Source: an uncultured Bacilli bacterium (GTDB taxonomy: Bacteria > Bacillota_I > Bacilli_A > RF39 > UBA660). From it: a stretch of DNA of 55,346 bases. The translations under genes and the position numbers were made by a program. The notes under the pieces were generated by a model. That model saw only the letters and a program-made list of their open reading frames with translations. It had not been told where the DNA came from and did not search any database. Position 1 is the stretch's first letter; each line of letters opens with the position of its first letter. Shown piece after piece: positions 1 to 9,373 of the stretch. The stretch lies in the NCBI GenBank assembly GCA_944371995.1, contig CALVYD010000009.1, positions 1 through 55,346 of the forward strand, in the 5' to 3' direction.

Positions 1-11
1 ATATATAAACG

Positions 12-40
12 AAAAAAGCAGTATCGTTGACACTACTTTT
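12..40 (-). terminator. Rho-independent terminator after yceD
   Basis: Read on the minus strand, an 8-bp stem (AGTAGTGT pairing with ATACTGCT, with two G-U pairs) closes a short loop and is followed by six T. It lies about 30 bases beyond the yceD stop codon, so it ends that transcript. Confidence 0.7.
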
Positions 41-70
41 TACACTTTATTTTTTTCATAGTCTGAATAG

Positions 71-352
71 TTACATTTTATCATCATATTCAATAGAAAA
101 AGGATATTCTACTAATTCTAGAGAGATAGAATCTTCTAGAACCATATTTCCTTTTATTGTACATTTTATACTATCTACTTCTTCTGTTATGTCATCTTCT
201 GAAGGAGATAAATATACATAACCATTTACTTCAATATTTTCTAATTTTTTTATTCCTGTTGTACCATAATAACTATCTGGTATGGAATAAATACTAGATA
301 TGTCTAATTTATCTACTCCATGATTATGAAGCTTTATTAAGTCAATATCCAC
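71..352 (-). CDS. yceD: YceD/DUF177 family protein, C-terminally short
   Basis: The 93-residue product matches the N-terminal part of the YceD (DUF177) family, which in most bacteria is encoded just upstream of rpmF (ribosomal protein L32). Recognisable parts are the opening KLHNHGVDKLDIS, a middle GYVYL strand, and the GNMVLEDSISL...VEYPFSIE segment. The usual family length is about 150-180 residues, so the acidic C-terminal part is missing: the frame stops directly after YDDKM and a terminator follows. It begins only 8 bases after the stop of the 193-aa gene, so the two are co-transcribed. Whether this is a lineage-specific short form or a recent truncation cannot be told from the window. 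Family call is secure; function is only loosely known. Confidence 0.75.
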   Translation of the reverse strand: MDIDLIKLHNHGVDKLDISSIYSIPDSYYGTTGIKKLENIEVNGYVYLSPSEDDITEEVDSIKCTIKGNMVLEDSISLELVEYPFSIEYDDKM

Positions 353-360
353 TTTATCAC

Positions 361-942
361 CTAATTTCTGTTTAATATTGCAATTTCATTTTCATCTTCT
401 ACAATCTGAATCTTTCCATGATAATGCATTGTACTTCCTGCTTGTAATGTAGTAGTCTGAGTATTCCAAATGCGAATTGTATATTCTTCTTCTCCTAATG
501 CTTTAATTTTATCTTCTTGTAATACTCCATCTTGTAATTCACTCAAAGTATAAATTTCTGTTTTTTCTTTACTTTTTATTGCTACTCTAATAATATCCTT
601 AGGCATCTCTAATTCTCCACAATTATCTTCAAATACCATTTCTAAATCGTCTACTAATTTAATTGTATAGTCTACTGGTATCGTCATATTATTCTTTATG
701 GTAAAAGTATAGGATTGAGAAGCAAGACCTACTGCATCTGTTACTGGTGTTACCCTTGTTAACATTACCTTATCCCCGGTTTCTTCATGAAAAGTAATAT
801 CTAATGACTCTGAACTATAGTCGGTATTTCTTTCATTTTGAAATTTATAATATATGTGATGAGTTGCAAAAATCGCGATTGCTAATATGAAGCAGATGAT
901 TAAGGCACTCTTTAATCTTTCTTTTCTATAATTGTAATACAT
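361..942 (-). CDS. Membrane-anchored or secreted protein of unknown function
   Basis: I do not recognise the family. The 193-residue product has a short basic N-terminus (YRKERLK) followed by one hydrophobic segment at about residues 11-30, then a long polar extracellular-type region. That region has alternating hydrophobic strands (SYTFTIKNN, VDYTIKLVDD, YTIRIWNT, MHYHGKIQIV) suggesting a beta-sandwich, similar in style to TasA/camelysin-type exported domains, though I cannot confirm homology. There is one cysteine in the exported part. It is followed after 8 bases by the yceD-like gene, with which it probably forms an operon. Confidence 0.6.
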   Translation of the reverse strand: MYYNYRKERLKSALIICFILAIAIFATHHIYYKFQNERNTDYSSESLDITFHEETGDKVMLTRVTPVTDAVGLASQSYTFTIKNNMTIPVDYTIKLVDDLEMVFEDNCGELEMPKDIIRVAIKSKEKTEIYTLSELQDGVLQEDKIKALGEEEYTIRIWNTQTTTLQAGSTMHYHGKIQIVEDENEIAILNRN

Positions 943-989
943 AATACACCTCTGTTACTATGATAATATTTATCTTGTGTTTCGTCAAC

Positions 990-2564
990 TTATTTTTCTT
1001 TTGTTACATCTATTACATTTAAGAAATCTGTTGCTACTTTTTCAGGACTTTTGCCTAATTCGTCTACTTGATAGTTTAAATCTTGCATGACTTCATCCGT
1101 TAGATATGTTCCTAGATTATTTAAAATCGTTTCTATTTCTGGATATTTTTCTAATGTTTCTTCTCTTACTAATGGTATTGCATTATATGGCGGGAAGAAA
1201 TTTTTGTCATCTTCTAACACTGTTAAATTAAATTTCTTTAATAGGCCATCCGTCGTAAACGCATCGATTACTTGAGCACTATCATTTAATAGTGCTGTAT
1301 ATCTAGGACTTCCATCGATACCAATCGTGTCTTTAAACTCTAATCCATAGGTTTTTTCTAATCCAGGTAAACCATCTTCTCTATTAATAAACTCTAGTGT
1401 TGGAGCAATCGTTAATTCTTTGGATACATTTACTAAATCACTGATTGTTTTTAAGTTATATCTATTAGCAGTTTCTTTGGTTACCGCTAAAGCATAAGTA
1501 TTATTAAACGACATTTGTTTTAATACTTCAACGCCATATTTTTGTTTCATTTCTTTTTTTACTGTCTGATATACTTTTTCGATATCTGATATTGGTTTGT
1601 GATCTAGAATATCTGTATAATCTGTTCCTGCATAATCAATATATAAATCTATGTTATCGTTCGTTAATGCAGAAAATACTACTTGTGCTCCTCCTAAATT
1701 ACATTTTTCTTCTACATCGATATCAGTATTATTTTCTATTGCTAGGGATGTCATATAACATAATATTTCTTGTTCTGTAAAGTCTTTACTACCTACACGT
1801 ATTACATTTCCACTTTTCTTTGAAAAATCTAATTCACTAAGAAATAATATTGCTAGAAGAATTAGGGTTACAATAACTATAATTTTATTTCTACGGCGTT
1901 CTTTTTTGATTTTTTCTTTGGATTTATTTCCTTTTTGTAAACTTATTGGTGTTACTAATTTTTCTATGGCTCCAAAGAAATAATCTACTAATAGAGCTAA
2001 AATACAGGCTGGTATTGCTCCTGCTAATATTTGATAATTATTTACAGTACGAATTCCTGAGAATATTAAATAACCTAGTCCTCCTCCACCGATAAAGGCA
2101 GCCATTGTCATTAGTCCTACGGCACTAACGGATGATATTCTTACACCAGCCATAATAATTGGTAGCGCTTCTGGAATTTGAATTTTTGTTAATATTTGAC
2201 CTTTGGTTAGCCCTATTCCTTTGGCTGCTTCTATTGTTGCTTGGGAGATGTTAGTGACACCTGTATAGGTGTTTTTTATAATTGGTAGTAGTGAATATAG
2301 CACTACGACCACGATGGCTGGTATGGTTCCAATTCCAAGAAAGGGAATCATAAAGCCTAGTAAGGCCATACTTGGTATTGCTTGTGTTACGCTAGTAATA
2401 CCAAGTACTGGTTTATTTAATTTTTGTTTATAGCTGATTAATATACCAATAGGTACTCCAATAATAATTGCAATTAGTAAAGCAAGAGATGTTAGTTCAA
2501 TATGTTCTATGCAAAGGGAGATAATCTGGTTTTTATTATCTATTAAGTAATTTATCAATTCCAT
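990..2564 (-). CDS. Osmoprotectant ABC transporter, fused permease and substrate-binding protein
   Basis: The 524-residue protein combines an OpuCB/ProW-type permease domain (about residues 1-215, several membrane segments, with the EAA-like loop around EAAKGIGLTKGQILTKIQIP) and, after a basic linker and another membrane segment near 230-245, an OpuAC/OpuCC-type quaternary-amine binding domain (about 255-524, starting VIRVGSKDFTEQEILC). The binding domain is thus tethered to the outer face of the membrane. It should import glycine betaine, carnitine or choline with the ATPase gene immediately upstream; the two genes overlap by one base in a TAATG junction. Such fusions are known in Lactococcus BusA and Streptococcus systems. 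The call is strong; exact substrate is inference. Confidence 0.93.
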   Translation of the reverse strand: MELINYLIDNKNQIISLCIEHIELTSLALLIAIIIGVPIGILISYKQKLNKPVLGITSVTQAIPSMALLGFMIPFLGIGTIPAIVVVVLYSLLPIIKNTYTGVTNISQATIEAAKGIGLTKGQILTKIQIPEALPIIMAGVRISSVSAVGLMTMAAFIGGGGLGYLIFSGIRTVNNYQILAGAIPACILALLVDYFFGAIEKLVTPISLQKGNKSKEKIKKERRRNKIIVIVTLILLAILFLSELDFSKKSGNVIRVGSKDFTEQEILCYMTSLAIENNTDIDVEEKCNLGGAQVVFSALTNDNIDLYIDYAGTDYTDILDHKPISDIEKVYQTVKKEMKQKYGVEVLKQMSFNNTYALAVTKETANRYNLKTISDLVNVSKELTIAPTLEFINREDGLPGLEKTYGLEFKDTIGIDGSPRYTALLNDSAQVIDAFTTDGLLKKFNLTVLEDDKNFFPPYNAIPLVREETLEKYPEIETILNNLGTYLTDEVMQDLNYQVDELGKSPEKVATDFLNVIDVTKEK

Positions 2565-3682
2565 TATTCATCCTCCTCTACAAATTGTTGACTCAATGCT
2601 GTAATTAGGCTACTTCTAGTAATTAGGCCAGTTAGACGATTCTTTCTATCTACTACTGGTATGGTTGCTGATTTGGTGTCTTTTATTACTTTTGTTAATT
2701 CTACAATAGAATCATTTTCTTCTACAGAGACAAAATCTCTCTCAATGACATCTTTAATACCATTTCCTTTATGATGTTTTAAGGTCAAGCTTTCTGCATA
2801 AAGAATTCCTAGTAGTTCTTTTTCATCATTAATTACCATCAGACTATCTACTTTGGTCATACGCATTTTATTAATACAATAAAATTTAGTATCCTCTTCT
2901 TTACAGGTAATAGGACGGGTTATCATAATATCTTTTACTTTAATAAATTCTGGTGAGTTCCAGATACGTTTGTTACCAACAAATTGTTTTACGAAATCAT
3001 TTGCTGGATGCTTTAAAATATGTTCTGGTGTATCGTATTGGATTAATTCTCCTTTTTCCATAATTGCTATTTTATCTGCTAATTTGATTGCTTCATCCAT
3101 ATCATGGGTCACAAATACGATGGTTTTATGAAATTTTCTTTGTAATTTTAATAATTCATCTTGTAGAGCTGTCCTACTCATCGGATCTAAGGCACTAAAC
3201 GGTTCATCCATCAAGATGATTTTAGGATCTGTCATGAAAGCTCTCGCAATGCCTATTCTTTGTAACTGACCACCTGATAATTCATTGGGATACCGATCTA
3301 GTAATTTTTCATCTAAGTCTACCATATCCATCATTTGCTTTACTCTTTTTTCTCTTTTATCTTCTGGCATTTTTTCTATTTTAGCAATAATTTCTATATT
3401 TTCTCTGATTGTCATATGAGAAAATAGTCCCGTTTGTTGGATAACATAACCCATTTTTCTTCTTAGTTTAATGTCGTTAATATTTTTTATATTTTGTTTA
3501 TTAATGATAATTTCTCCTGTTGTTGGAGCTATTAATTTATTAATCATCTTTAAGGTTGTTGTTTTACCACAACCGGATTCTCCAATTAAACAAACTAAGT
3601 CACCATCTTTGATGGTGAATGAAATATCTTTTAATACTGTTACATTTTTATAGCTTTTACTGACGTCCTTAAATACTATCAA
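2564..3682 (-). CDS. opuCA: Osmoprotectant ABC transporter ATP-binding protein with CBS domains
   Basis: The 372-residue ATPase has Walker A GESGCGKTT near residue 34, the signature LSGGQLQRIGIARA, Walker B IILMDEP and the H-loop VTHD. After about residue 245 come two CBS repeats (VKDIMITRPITCK... and IKDVIERDFVSVEEN...), the arrangement of OpuA/OpuC ATPases in which CBS domains sense ionic strength or cyclic-di-AMP. It powers the permease-binding protein encoded by the overlapping downstream gene. An RBS (AGGAGG) precedes the ATG. Nothing looks degraded. Confidence 0.95.
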   Translation of the reverse strand: MIVFKDVSKSYKNVTVLKDISFTIKDGDLVCLIGESGCGKTTTLKMINKLIAPTTGEIIINKQNIKNINDIKLRRKMGYVIQQTGLFSHMTIRENIEIIAKIEKMPEDKREKRVKQMMDMVDLDEKLLDRYPNELSGGQLQRIGIARAFMTDPKIILMDEPFSALDPMSRTALQDELLKLQRKFHKTIVFVTHDMDEAIKLADKIAIMEKGELIQYDTPEHILKHPANDFVKQFVGNKRIWNSPEFIKVKDIMITRPITCKEEDTKFYCINKMRMTKVDSLMVINDEKELLGILYAESLTLKHHKGNGIKDVIERDFVSVEENDSIVELTKVIKDTKSATIPVVDRKNRLTGLITRSSLITALSQQFVEEDE

Positions 3683-3761
3683 ACAAACTCCTCCTATTCT
3701 TTTACTTTTTTATTATATCATGAAGTTTGTTGTTCTACTTATTAATTTCTTTTTTACTACT

Positions 3762-3789
3762 AAAAAAAGAGTTTTTCAGAACTCTTTTT
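3762..3789 (-). terminator. Rho-independent terminator after the ABC-2 exporter operon
   Basis: A hairpin AGAGTT-TTTCAG-AACTCT with A-runs and T-runs on both sides overlaps the stop codon of the permease gene. The flanking runs make it usable from either side, but only minus-strand genes lie around it. Confidence 0.75.
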
Positions 3790-5083
3790 ACACATCTTTA
3801 CTTTTTATGGCTTTGGCAAATCTAGTCCAGATTTTTTCGTTAGAATAATTTAATATTCCTATTTTATATACTTTTAGGCCATATTTTGTCATTAAGAAGA
3901 TTGTTAATACTAAAATAAAGATTGAAACAATTACATCTATCATGGTTGTTTGTCCTATGATATATAAGGATGGTGCTATTAAGCAGGATAGAAATGGTAC
4001 ATAGGATAAAACTCTGATAAAAGTAGAACCGTCGAACATTCCTGCCATAATCGCTAGATAGTATCCAGCAAGTAATACTAACATGATGGGTGTTTGGATT
4101 TGACTAAAGTCTTCCATATTGGTAGTCATAGAAGCTAGAATTCCGGCGATTAGGGAATATGCTATAAATGATAGAATCATTAGGATAATTACTACTGGTA
4201 GAAGATTGATGACTTTATCTAAGAAACCAGAGGATACCGTTGCGGTTAATAACGTATCCACATTAGGATTTATTTGCAATTGTCCTTTCGTACTGATTAA
4301 TATTCCAATTACTGAATAAATTATTAGTAATATTGATTGGATGATAACAAAGAAATTACTTGCTAAAACCTTAGAGAATAGATGGACTTTAGGACTCACG
4401 TTAGAAATTATTATTTCCATGCTTTTTGTCGTTTTTTCTTCACAGATTTCTCCTCCTATCATTTGTACTAGGAAGATAATTAACATGAAGAATGGTAAAA
4501 TTAACGTTGGAAATAAGGTTCCCATGACCATTTCCATATTTTCATCTACACTTTTTTCATTACTTAGTACGACTCTTTCTACTTCCATTGGGGAAGATAT
4601 TTTCGCAAGTAGTACAGGATCTGTATTGGTCTTTGTTAGAGCTACACTAGTTTTTGTTGCATTTAATCCTTGCGTAATATATTGGTATGTTGTATTATCT
4701 ATTTTTTCATTACTGATGACTTTGGATGAGACAAAGTTTTCTTCATCATTATCAAAGACGATTGCTATTTGATTATCCTTTAGTTTTTTCTTTAGCTTTT
4801 CTTCGGATAGACTTGTCTTTTTTACTGCTATTTTTTCGGTATCCTCTTCTTTTACTATAGTATTTATCGACTCTTTAAATACTTTATAAGATACTTCGGT
4901 ATTATCTATTACTACTATCTTTATTTCTTCCTTAAAATCTCCGCCAAAGAAAGCGATAATTGAGTTTATATTTATTAAAGAAATCACTACTAAGGCTAAT
5001 AAGATATTAATTCCTAAAAACCATTTTGATTTTATCTTTTTATTTAAGCTTTGTTTGGTTAAATACCAAAATTTATCAGTCAT
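3788..5083 (-). CDS. ABC-2 type transporter permease (NatB/YhaP-like)
   Basis: The product (about 431 residues) has one N-terminal membrane segment near residues 20-45, a large extracytoplasmic domain (about 50-170), then five or six membrane segments in the C-terminal half, including GGEICEEKTTKSMEIIISNVSP, which is the cytoplasmic coupling motif of the ABC-2/NatB family. The ATPase gene upstream overlaps it by 8 bases, so the two make one exporter, probably for Na+, a peptide or an antimicrobial; substrate is not predictable. I chose the ATG at 5083 because AGGTGG sits about 5 bases before it; a GTG at 5092 is also in frame. Confidence 0.88.
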   Translation of the reverse strand: MTDKFWYLTKQSLNKKIKSKWFLGINILLALVVISLININSIIAFFGGDFKEEIKIVVIDNTEVSYKVFKESINTIVKEEDTEKIAVKKTSLSEEKLKKKLKDNQIAIVFDNDEENFVSSKVISNEKIDNTTYQYITQGLNATKTSVALTKTNTDPVLLAKISSPMEVERVVLSNEKSVDENMEMVMGTLFPTLILPFFMLIIFLVQMIGGEICEEKTTKSMEIIISNVSPKVHLFSKVLASNFFVIIQSILLIIYSVIGILISTKGQLQINPNVDTLLTATVSSGFLDKVINLLPVVIILMILSFIAYSLIAGILASMTTNMEDFSQIQTPIMLVLLAGYYLAIMAGMFDGSTFIRVLSYVPFLSCLIAPSLYIIGQTTMIDVIVSIFILVLTIFLMTKYGLKVYKIGILNYSNEKIWTRFAKAIKSKDV

Positions 5084-5972
5084 GGATGCCACCTACTTTC
5101 GCAATGAAGATTTCGTTTAATGTTGGTTCTGTTACATCATATTTTGTTATATCTTTATCCTTTATTTTGGCAAATACTTTTTTAGCTACACTATCTTCTG
5201 CTATTTTTACCATGTATTCGTCTTTTTCTTTGGTAACAGAAAGTACTCCTTTTATTTTTTCTATTTCTGCAACCGGCAAGTCTTCTCCTCGAATCATAAT
5301 GTTTTTCTTTTTATATTCCTTTTTAATATCTTTTACATATCCGTCGACTACTGGTTTTCCTTTTACTAAAATAATTAATTTTTCACAGAAGTTTTCGATA
5401 TGTTCCATTTGATGAGAAGAAAAAATAATGGAACAGCCTTCTTTTTGTAATTTATAAATGGCTTTTTTCATTAATTCTACATTAATAGGATCTAGCCCGG
5501 TAAATGGCTCATCTAATATTAATAACTTGGGATGATGAAGTACTGCAGAGATGAACTGAATCTTTTGTTGATTACCTTTGGATAGTTCTTTAATTTTTCT
5601 ATTTTCATAGGACTCTATTTGAAATTCTTTTAGCCAGTACTTCATTTCTTGCTCTATCTTTTTTTCTCTCATACCTTTTAATACACCATAAAAAATCAAT
5701 TGTTCTTTTACGGTCATTTTAGTAAGAAGACTTCTTTCTTCTGTTACAAAACCAATCTTATTGGTAATAGAATAATCAATATGTTTTCCATCTAATAGAA
5801 CTTCCCCTTTCGTTGCTTCTAGTAGGCCCATGATTATTCTAAAAGTAGTTGTTTTTCCAGCACCATTTTCTCCTAATAGACCAAATATTTCCCCATCTTT
5901 TACTTCAAAAGATAGATTATCTACAGCTTTATAATCTCCATAATACTTTACTATATTTTTTACTTGTAGCAT
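5076..5972 (-). CDS. ABC transporter ATP-binding protein (NatA/YhaQ-like)
   Basis: The 298-residue protein carries Walker A GENGAGKTTTF near residue 33, the signature segment LSKGNQQKIQFISA, Walker B LLILDEPFTGLDP and the switch histidine in SSHQMEH. The C-terminal 80 residues form the DUF4162-like tail common in this ATPase family. It partners the ABC-2 permease encoded by the overlapping downstream gene. A 200-base AT-rich gap upstream (5973-6160) has no gene and should hold the promoter. Confidence 0.93.
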   Translation of the reverse strand: MLQVKNIVKYYGDYKAVDNLSFEVKDGEIFGLLGENGAGKTTTFRIIMGLLEATKGEVLLDGKHIDYSITNKIGFVTEERSLLTKMTVKEQLIFYGVLKGMREKKIEQEMKYWLKEFQIESYENRKIKELSKGNQQKIQFISAVLHHPKLLILDEPFTGLDPINVELMKKAIYKLQKEGCSIIFSSHQMEHIENFCEKLIILVKGKPVVDGYVKDIKKEYKKKNIMIRGEDLPVAEIEKIKGVLSVTKEKDEYMVKIAEDSVAKKVFAKIKDKDITKYDVTEPTLNEIFIAKVGGIHD

Positions 5973-6161
5973 ATTCTACTCCTCTCTATTTATATTGTAG
6001 CATTTTTCTTCGGAGTTTCCTATCTTTTATCTATTATTTATAATATAGTATTTTTACAAAAAAGGCTTTACTATATGATTTGATATCAGTAAACAAAGTA
6101 AATAGAGCTATCCTGATTAGCTATTCCTTATTTTGTTATTCAAAAATACTTATATAGTGCC

Positions 6162-6192
6162 AAAAAAAGGATTGATTGGCAATCCTTTTTTT
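6162..6192 (-). terminator. Rho-independent terminator after the aminopeptidase/small-protein genes
   Basis: GGATTG pairs with CAATCC across a 5-base loop and both arms are extended by A7/T7 runs. It begins at the stop codon of the 85-aa gene. Confidence 0.85.
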
Positions 6193-6193
6193 G

Positions 6194-6451
6194 TTACTTC
6201 TTTTTTACTAAACCTTTAGCTTCCGCTTCTTTATATGGCATGGTTTCAAACCAAAGTTTTTCTATTCCTTCACCAGAGTCGTTTTTTGCTTCTATATAAT
6301 AAATTCCTGGTTCCTCTTCTGTTTCTCCAGCTTTATATCTTATTAATTTTATTTGTGGATTTTCTTCTTGAGATATTATCTTTAATAAATCGTCGCCACC
6401 AATATATCGGCCTCTTTGATTAATAAAATCTATCATTTCCCATGTGTACAT
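6194..6451 (-). CDS. Small hypothetical protein
   Basis: I do not recognise this 85-residue acidic protein (MYTWEMIDFINQRGRYIGGDD...). It has no membrane segment or cysteine. The length, good codon structure and the terminator directly after it suggest a real gene. It follows the M18 aminopeptidase gene after a 27-base gap and is probably read with it, with no visible functional hint beyond that. Confidence 0.6.
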   Translation of the reverse strand: MYTWEMIDFINQRGRYIGGDDLLKIISQEENPQIKLIRYKAGETEEEPGIYYIEAKNDSGEGIEKLWFETMPYKEAEAKGLVKKK

Positions 6452-6478
6452 CTTCCGTATCCCCTTGTGCCTACTCTT

Positions 6479-7879
6479 TTAGGCTTTTTTTAAGAATGCA
6501 ATATATCCGCGATATGCTTCATAGATATCAGCTTTGCTAGTTACTTCCCAGGGAGCATGCATGCTTAATACTCCTACTCCACAGTCAATTACTTCTACAT
6601 TATAATTTGCTAGAATATAAGCAATGGTTCCGCCTCCACCGATATCTACCTTACCAAGTTCTGATATTTGAAAAGAAACATTAGCATCGTCCATAATCTT
6701 TCTAAGTTCTGCAATATATTCTGCATTTGCATCATTACTGCCACTTTTACCACGAGAACCAGTAAATTTACAGAATACTACTCCAAGACCAAACTCTGAT
6801 GAGTTTTTCTTATCCATTACCGATTTATACAATGGATCATAAGCAGCATTTACATCACTTGATAACATCTTTGAGTGATTTAGAACTCTTCTTACAGCTA
6901 CTGGACTATTCTCATTCATCAATACACAAATCTCAGCTATGGCATTATCAAAGAAATGAGACTCCATTCCTGTTGCTCCTACACTACCGATTTCTTCTTT
7001 GTCTACTAGAATACAACTTAATGTTTTTTCTGTAGTTTCCACTTCTAAAAATGCTTCTAGAGAAGTATAGGCACATACTCTATCATCTTGACCATAAGAC
7101 ATAATCATGCTTCTATCAAGTCCAAAGTCTCTAGCAGCTCCTGCTGGTACTGCCTCTATTTCTGCTGACAAGAAATCTTCTTCTTCAATATCATATTTTT
7201 CTTTTAATAAAGCTAAAATATTACTTTTAACTTCTTCTTTTGCTTCTTTTTCTTCCTGTATTTCCATTGGCTTGTTACCAATTAAAATATCTAAGTCTTC
7301 TCCCTCAATTAGTTTGGATGATTCTTTTTTCATTTGTTCTCCGGCTAAATGTGGAAGTAAATCTGTAATTCCTACTACTGGATCATCTTTATCTTCACCT
7401 ATAGAAATTTCAACTTTTTCTCCATTCTTTTTAACAATTACTCCATGTAGTGCAAGAGGTAGAGTGACCCAGTGATATTTTTTAATTCCACCATAATAGT
7501 GAGTATCAAAATAGACAAAACCATCACTTTCATAGATAGGATTTGCTTTTAGGTCAATTCTTGGAGAATCAATATGTGCTCCTAATATATTCATTCCCTC
7601 AGTAATTGGTCTAGTTCCTATGTGAAATAAAGCGACTGCTTTTCCTTTATTATTTACATAAATTTTATCTCCTGGACGTATTTCTACATTATTTTTGATA
7701 TAATCATCTAAGTTTTTATATCCTTTTTCCTCGGCTCTTCTAATAATTTCTTTCGTTGCTTCTCTTTCTGTTTTTGATACTGTTAAAAATTTTTTATAAT
7801 CTTCACAAATATTATTTAATTTTTCTAAGTCTTCTTTATTATATTTTTTCCAAGCACTCTGTTTCTTCACTTTTATCAT
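6479..7879 (-). CDS. M18 family aminopeptidase
   Basis: The 466-residue product is a cytosolic dinuclear zinc aminopeptidase of family M18 (aspartyl aminopeptidase/ApeA type). Visible metal and catalytic segments are GAHIDSPRIDLK (His and Asp ligand region), VDKEEIGS (general-base Glu and Glu ligand), the later segment SSDVNAAYDPLY, and SMHAPWEV near the end. The dodecamer-forming GGGGTIA segment is also present. It should remove N-terminal residues from peptides during protein turnover. A clear AGGAGG-type RBS precedes the start. Length is normal for the family. Confidence 0.95.
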   Translation of the reverse strand: MIKVKKQSAWKKYNKEDLEKLNNICEDYKKFLTVSKTEREATKEIIRRAEEKGYKNLDDYIKNNVEIRPGDKIYVNNKGKAVALFHIGTRPITEGMNILGAHIDSPRIDLKANPIYESDGFVYFDTHYYGGIKKYHWVTLPLALHGVIVKKNGEKVEISIGEDKDDPVVGITDLLPHLAGEQMKKESSKLIEGEDLDILIGNKPMEIQEEKEAKEEVKSNILALLKEKYDIEEEDFLSAEIEAVPAGAARDFGLDRSMIMSYGQDDRVCAYTSLEAFLEVETTEKTLSCILVDKEEIGSVGATGMESHFFDNAIAEICVLMNENSPVAVRRVLNHSKMLSSDVNAAYDPLYKSVMDKKNSSEFGLGVVFCKFTGSRGKSGSNDANAEYIAELRKIMDDANVSFQISELGKVDIGGGGTIAYILANYNVEVIDCGVGVLSMHAPWEVTSKADIYEAYRGYIAFLKKA

Positions 7880-8010
7880 CCTCCTGGTAATAGTATATCA
7901 TTTTTTTCTAAATTCATAAATAAAAAGTCAATTTATGACAAATTTTCTAATTTTATATTTGTTCTTTCGAGCAGTAATTGTATAATGATTAAAAGAAGGT
8001 AGTGAGTTTT

Positions 8011-9276
8011 ATGAATAAGAATAGGGAAAAAAAGAAATTTTCAATAGAAAGAAAGATTACTTGTGAGGAATATCAAAAATATTATAAGTATTTACCTAGT
8101 GTATTTAGAGATTGGTTACAACAAGTAAGTTTTTATTCAATTATTTTTTTATTAATTATAGGTATGATACTACAATGGCAATTGATAGAACTAGTGATTG
8201 CTGTTATATTTTTTATCATAGCTTTAAGTATTTATTATTTAGTAAAGCAAAAGCAAATAATCAGTGATGATTACTATGAAAGAATTAAAGATGGTACTTT
8301 AGAGGAAGAGTCAACTTTAGATTTTTATGATACTTATTTTATTTGTAGTTCTTTGCACTATACTGTAAAATTAGAATACTCTAAGATTACAAAAGTAATT
8401 GAAACTGATAATCACTTTTATCTTTTTTCAGATATAGAAGATTTTATTATTTTAAAAAGATGGTGTTATAAAGAAAATTATTCGTTTTTTAGAAGTATTA
8501 GAGAAGATAATTTTATTGATAAACGAAGTGATAAAGATATAAGAATTCCTAGAAGCAGAAAAAAGATGGCAATTGGTAAAGATTCTATTACTGTTTTTCT
8601 TAACATTTTATTAGTTGCTACTCTCTTTAGTATCTATTTAGCTTTTTATATTTATGCACATGCTGTTTATAAAGTACCGAGTGCTTTACATGTTCAATAT
8701 TCTTGGATTTATTTGTTAATGCTAATTATTCCAGTTTTATCCATTGTTTTTGGTTTTAAATATCGAACTGTTGTGAAAACAAAATATAATCTTATTGCAG
8801 GTTTTATCCTAGGAGGGATTTTACTTGCTTTAGCTTGTTCTTATTTTATTTATCCTATTAATGAAATAGATTATTCTTCTGTCAAGAAATATCAAAATAT
8901 TTTAGATATTTCTATTCCTAAGAAGGGATACTATTATAAAGATGATGAAACATTTCACTTTTTATATGATTTTGATGGCGTTTTAGTTTCTTCTGTTAAT
9001 GCATACTATAAAGATAATGAGGTTTCCTTAGCGTTAGCAGATGAAATTAAAAATAATAAGTCTTGGATAGCTTATTCTGATTTAGGTGACATAGAAAAAT
9101 TACTTCCTTATGAATTAAGATCTGATAAGTATTATTACTTAATCTATAATAAAACAACAAAAGAATATAATAGTTTTCCTAATAAAGATGGAAATTATTC
9201 TTTCTTAATTTCTGTTTATGTACCTAGAGTTCAACAGTTAGAAATTTATGAATATCATCTTGATTATACTAAATAA
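8011..9276 (+). CDS. YcxB-like membrane protein
   Basis: This is the only clear plus-strand gene. The product (about 421 residues) has two membrane segments near residues 40-75, followed by a YcxB-like domain (about 90-165: TLDFYDTYFICSS, then YSKITKVIETDNHFYLF) and three further membrane segments, then a soluble C-terminal region of unknown role. YcxB-like domains occur in many Bacillota membrane proteins with no established function. I place the start at the ATG at 8011, 11 bases after AAGAAGG; a GTG at 8002 in the same frame is too close to that RBS. Confidence 0.75.
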   Translation: MNKNREKKKFSIERKITCEEYQKYYKYLPSVFRDWLQQVSFYSIIFLLIIGMILQWQLIELVIAVIFFIIALSIYYLVKQKQIISDDYYERIKDGTLEEESTLDFYDTYFICSSLHYTVKLEYSKITKVIETDNHFYLFSDIEDFIILKRWCYKENYSFFRSIREDNFIDKRSDKDIRIPRSRKKMAIGKDSITVFLNILLVATLFSIYLAFYIYAHAVYKVPSALHVQYSWIYLLMLIIPVLSIVFGFKYRTVVKTKYNLIAGFILGGILLALACSYFIYPINEIDYSSVKKYQNILDISIPKKGYYYKDDETFHFLYDFDGVLVSSVNAYYKDNEVSLALADEIKNNKSWIAYSDLGDIEKLLPYELRSDKYYYLIYNKTTKEYNSFPNKDGNYSFLISVYVPRVQQLEIYEYHLDYTK

Positions 9277-9306
9277 AAGACCTTTACTTTGTTGTAAAGG
9301 TCTTTT
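9275..9306. terminator. Bidirectional Rho-independent terminator
   Basis: A perfect 13-bp inverted repeat (AAAAGACCTTTAC / GTAAAGGTCTTTT) with a 6-base loop starts at the stop codon of the plus-strand gene. The A-run and T-run let it stop transcription from both the plus gene and the minus suf genes, which converge here. Confidence 0.92.
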
Positions 9307-9373
9307 CTATCATCTTTTATTTGATTACTATCGAACTTTTTTGATTGGTTGTCTAATTTTTGATATGTTACAC

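Noticed and set aside
4341-4772. 143-aa plus-strand open frame
   Set aside because: It lies entirely within the ABC-2 permease gene on the opposite strand, which has clear family motifs; the plus frame has none.
7107-7475. 122-aa serine-rich plus-strand frame
   Set aside because: It is the reverse shadow of the M18 aminopeptidase coding region.
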